Shown here in pieces: positions 18,936 to 21,005 of a stretch of 21,005 nt of DNA. The notes under the pieces were generated by a model. That model was not told where the DNA came from and did no database searches. It saw only the letters and a list, made by a program, of their open reading frames with translations. Position numbers and translations under genes: made by a program. This DNA is from Zancudomyces culisetae (taxonomy: Eukaryota > Kickxellomycota > Harpellomycetes > Harpellales > Legeriomycetaceae), in contig LSSK01001929.1 in assembly GCA_001969505.1 (NCBI GenBank), forward strand, positions 1 through 21,005. The letters are read 5' to 3'. How positions within the stretch are numbered: position 1 is the first letter of the stretch; every line of letters begins with the position of its first letter.

Positions 18936-20602
18936 TGTATAATTACATTCGTCAATCCTCGTTGAGTTTGAGGCTTTTCTTTATTTACAGTGCTGTGTCG
19001 TTTCGTTGTAGCTCGTTATATAAATGAAACTGTATAAGTATTATATATCATTTGCCAACCTACGACCCAAAGCAAGGAAATAGGTTTGCTGGTTTTTTTT
19101 TGTCATGGGATACTAAGCACCCATTACTAAGTTTTGCAGTAAATCAAAATATTGGTGGGCTTTTTTTCGACCAATGGCTTTAGTGGTTTTTGAAAATAGC
19201 TGCACTTTCTGATGGGTTCACACATTTGGCTCACATCAGCAATCAAGAGAAATGGGCAAAACAATATTGAGAAGGTTGATTAGTAATCTTGCAAAATCTA
19301 CAGATTTTTGTTTGGAAGTATTATGAAATGGAACTTGTAAAAACAAAGCATAGGTGATAGCATAGATCTATCCATTTGCTAAATGCTTTTTTTTTGGTCA
19401 AAAAAAACTACGCTTGATCAAATAGCAAAAATTCTCTTAATGCTTTTAATGCACAATATCCATTTCAAATGGCAATTGAGCATTATAAGTCAGGTGTCAA
19501 TTGCAATCATCTAAACAAATATCAGTCATAAAAACAGTTCAACATCCCCCTCTCTATTGCATTACTAGCTGGTTTCATCTACTATCGGTGATCTAAAGTC
19601 ATAGTTTGCACTGGCTTTAATCCGGTAAATACTCCCCATCTTGTTTGGGTTTGTAGACAGGATCAACACAAGAATCTTACCTAATACTTGTGATTATGCG
19701 ATATTTGTGAATCATAAGCGGTACAGGGATTCCTTCACATAATGTTAGTGAATGTTATATACTTCTGATTACAAAGTGCTCCAAGAAAAATATCGGTGTT
19801 TTTCATTTGCGTAACTTGAACTTTAATTACATCTTAATGGTCGTACCTTTTTGTACATTGGTGTTTACATAGTGCACAGTAATTGCGTGGTTACCTCCAG
19901 GGGTTTTTTTTAAGTAAATGGTCAAGTTTTTCCGCTGTTTTGATGTTTTACACTCATTTCTAGTGTACCCATGATACTTTCATCATATTACTAATACAGA
20001 ATTTATCGCGACAAAATATATAACCTTTGGTTAGAGACGAATTATTTTATTTGTTGCGTTGGACAAAGAAAAAATTGGTGCTACTCGTATGTATCTGATA
20101 GCTGATACCCCAAAAAAAACCTTAAGCGCACTAAAATACCCGGCTTTATTTATATCCGATGTTGTGATGGGATCCTCAAAGAAACAGAAAATAAACTTTT
20201 TTAGAAAGCCATGTGCAGATTATAGGCCTATCTTACATTGTAATATACTCAATAGATGCCATTCGTCTGATTTGCATAAACTCGATTCATGTTATTAATT
20301 AACAAAAAAGAACCACTGTATTAAAAGCAAAGAGCTTTAATTTTTTTTCATGAACTCCGTACATACGTAGGAACACGTTGTAAAAGCATAAACCGCAGAT
20401 AAGCCTGGTATTGATTATTATTTTGACAAAAGAAATCTGTGAGAGACGTCCACCGATGTGCAAACGTTTCAATGAACAATGTTGGGCTTTTGAAGCCAGA
20501 AAGTATTTTAGTTGGTTACTGTGTTTAATGCTCTGATCAGTGTCTGGTTTATAAAATGGTAAAATCAATAAAAGTGAAAAAATATAACGAGCGTAAAACT
20601 AA
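18936..20602. other. Intergenic region between the two Sec14-like paralogues
   Basis: About 1.67 kb separating two same-strand paralogues. The part next to 18935 is the promoter of copy A; the part next to 20603 is the 3' flank of copy B. Open frames at 20059-20298 (+, no ATG at its beginning) and 20568-20299 (-) have no recognisable motif. I found no Sec14-like remnant, transposon end or tRNA by eye. Confidence 0.55.
19016..19022 (-). promoter_or_regulatory. Candidate TATA box of Sec14-like copy A
   Basis: The - strand reads TATATAA about 80 nt upstream of the ATG at 18935, within TTTATATAACG. Position and sequence fit a fungal core promoter, but the motif is common in this AT-rich DNA. Confidence 0.4.
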
Positions 20603-21005
20603 TCAATTGGATGAACCCTGGTGCAACTCCACTACGTGAGGCCAATATATCTCGTGAATATACTTCCATCTAGCATAGCCACCCAATTTGTACTCCAATA
20701 AATTCAAATCAAAATAATGGTCCAAATTGACCCAAGGACCCGCCTTTGATTCCTCGTTCTTTTTCTTGGATGAAGATTCCTGGGTCGCCTTCTTTTCTTT
20801 TTCCTTTTCTTTCTCAATACCCTTTTCTTTCTTTTCCTCCTTTTCTTTTTCTTTCTCCTTCTCTTTCTCTCTCTCCTTCTCCTTCTCCTTCTCCTTCTCC
20901 TTCTCCTTCTCCTTCTCCTTCTCCTTCTCCTTCTCCTTCTCCTTCTCCTTCTCCTTCTCCTTCTCCTTCTCCTTCTCCTTCTCCTTCTCCTTCTCCTTCT
21001 CCTTC
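20603..21005 (-). CDS. Sec14/CRAL-TRIO protein, copy B (3' end only, cut by the window edge)
   Basis: Stop TGA is at 20605-20603. The last 45 residues, starting GPWVNLDHYFDLNLLEYKLG, align without gaps to the end of copy A: 33 of 45 identical, with 32 of the first 38. It is therefore a tandem, same-orientation paralogue with its 5' end beyond the window. Upstream of GPWV the frame stays open to the window edge through at least 88 codons of charged low complexity: Lys/Glu/Ser-rich near the domain, then alternating Glu-Lys from the GAGAAG repeat. This sits exactly where copy A has its insert of about 30 residues, so the catalytic-core part of copy B must lie past the repeat. The same lipid-transfer role is inferred from homology. 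Whether the gene is intact cannot be judged here. Confidence 0.85.
   Translation of the reverse strand, partial: KEKEKEKEKEKEKEKEKEKEKEKEKEKEKEKEKEKEKEKEKEKEREKEKEKEKEKEEKKEKGIEKEKEKEKKATQESSSKKKNEESKAGPWVNLDHYFDLNLLEYKLGGYARWKYIHEIYWPHVVELHQGSSN
20875..21005 (-). repeat. Coding (GAGAAG)n hexanucleotide repeat reaching the window edge
   Basis: From 20875 to the last base the + strand is a perfect CCTTCT repeat, nearly 22 units, with imperfect extension down to about 20800. On the coding strand it reads GAG AAG, i.e. (Glu-Lys)n, in frame with the CRAL-TRIO end of copy B. Total length is unknown because it runs off the window. Confidence 0.95.

Noticed and set aside
20059-20568. Two open frames (79 codons on + and 89 codons on -) between the Sec14-like paralogues
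   Set aside because: No recognisable domain, no conserved context, no sign of Sec14 similarity, and the + frame has no ATG at its beginning.
20800-21005. Simple repeat considered as a CRISPR array or telomere
   Set aside because: The unit is 6 nt with no spacers, and CCTTCT is not a telomere unit; it encodes Glu-Lys in frame with a protein end.
1-21005. Search by eye for transposons, long terminal repeats, long inverted repeats and RNA genes
   Set aside because: Nothing convincing was seen; short palindromes and AT-rich inverted repeats are at the level expected by chance. A computed repeat and covariance-model search would settle this.

Overview
The window is from an AT-rich, intron-rich eukaryotic nuclear genome, almost certainly a fungus. 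It carries a Ssp1/Sak1-type calmodulin-kinase-kinase homologue, an Alg6 glucosyltransferase, an SCF-type F-box/WD40 protein, a mitochondrial DEAD-box helicase, an SH3/EH endocytic-type scaffold and a tandem pair of Pdr16-like Sec14 proteins. The many short spliceosomal introns (88-210 nt) argue against a Saccharomyces-like yeast, and an early-diverging (zygomycete-grade) fungus would fit. This placement is inference: no rRNA or other strong marker is present. No mobile element, tRNA, rRNA or CRISPR array was recognised.

Layout: (1) 72-2321 (+), a two-exon CaMKK-like protein kinase, convergent with (2) 2489-3775 (-), a four-exon single-pass membrane protein I do not recognise. (3) 3776-7432 is gene-poor; its only notable item is an intergenic ORF at 5755-6189 with a faint resemblance to hotdog thioesterases. 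(4) 7433-9513 (+), a three-exon F-box protein with seven WD40 repeats, convergent with (5) 9902-12035 (-), a three-exon mitochondrial DEAD-box helicase. (6) 12342-14269 (-), a three-exon scaffold with an N-terminal SH3 and a C-terminal EH domain. (7) 14917-17308 (+), a seven-exon ALG6, divergent from (6). (8) 17940-18935 (-), an intronless CRAL-TRIO (Sec14/Pdr16-like) protein. (9) 20603 to the window end (-), the 3' end of a second, clearly paralogous CRAL-TRIO gene that runs into an in-frame (GAGAAG)n tract encoding alternating Glu-Lys.

The genes are not an evident pathway cluster. They are independent housekeeping and signalling genes: energy-stress kinase signalling, ubiquitin ligation, mitochondrial RNA metabolism, endocytosis, N-glycan precursor assembly and phosphoinositide transfer. 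I see no new multi-gene system. The unusual material is architectural: large low-complexity inserts inside conserved domains (kinase activation segment, F-box-to-WD40 linker, C-terminal part of CRAL-TRIO), altered signature residues in the helicase, SH3 and EH domains, internal peptide repeats, and a uniform TAG 3' splice site in all 16 introns I reconstructed by reading frame. Exon boundaries were assigned by hand from GT...AG signals, frame continuity and domain continuity.
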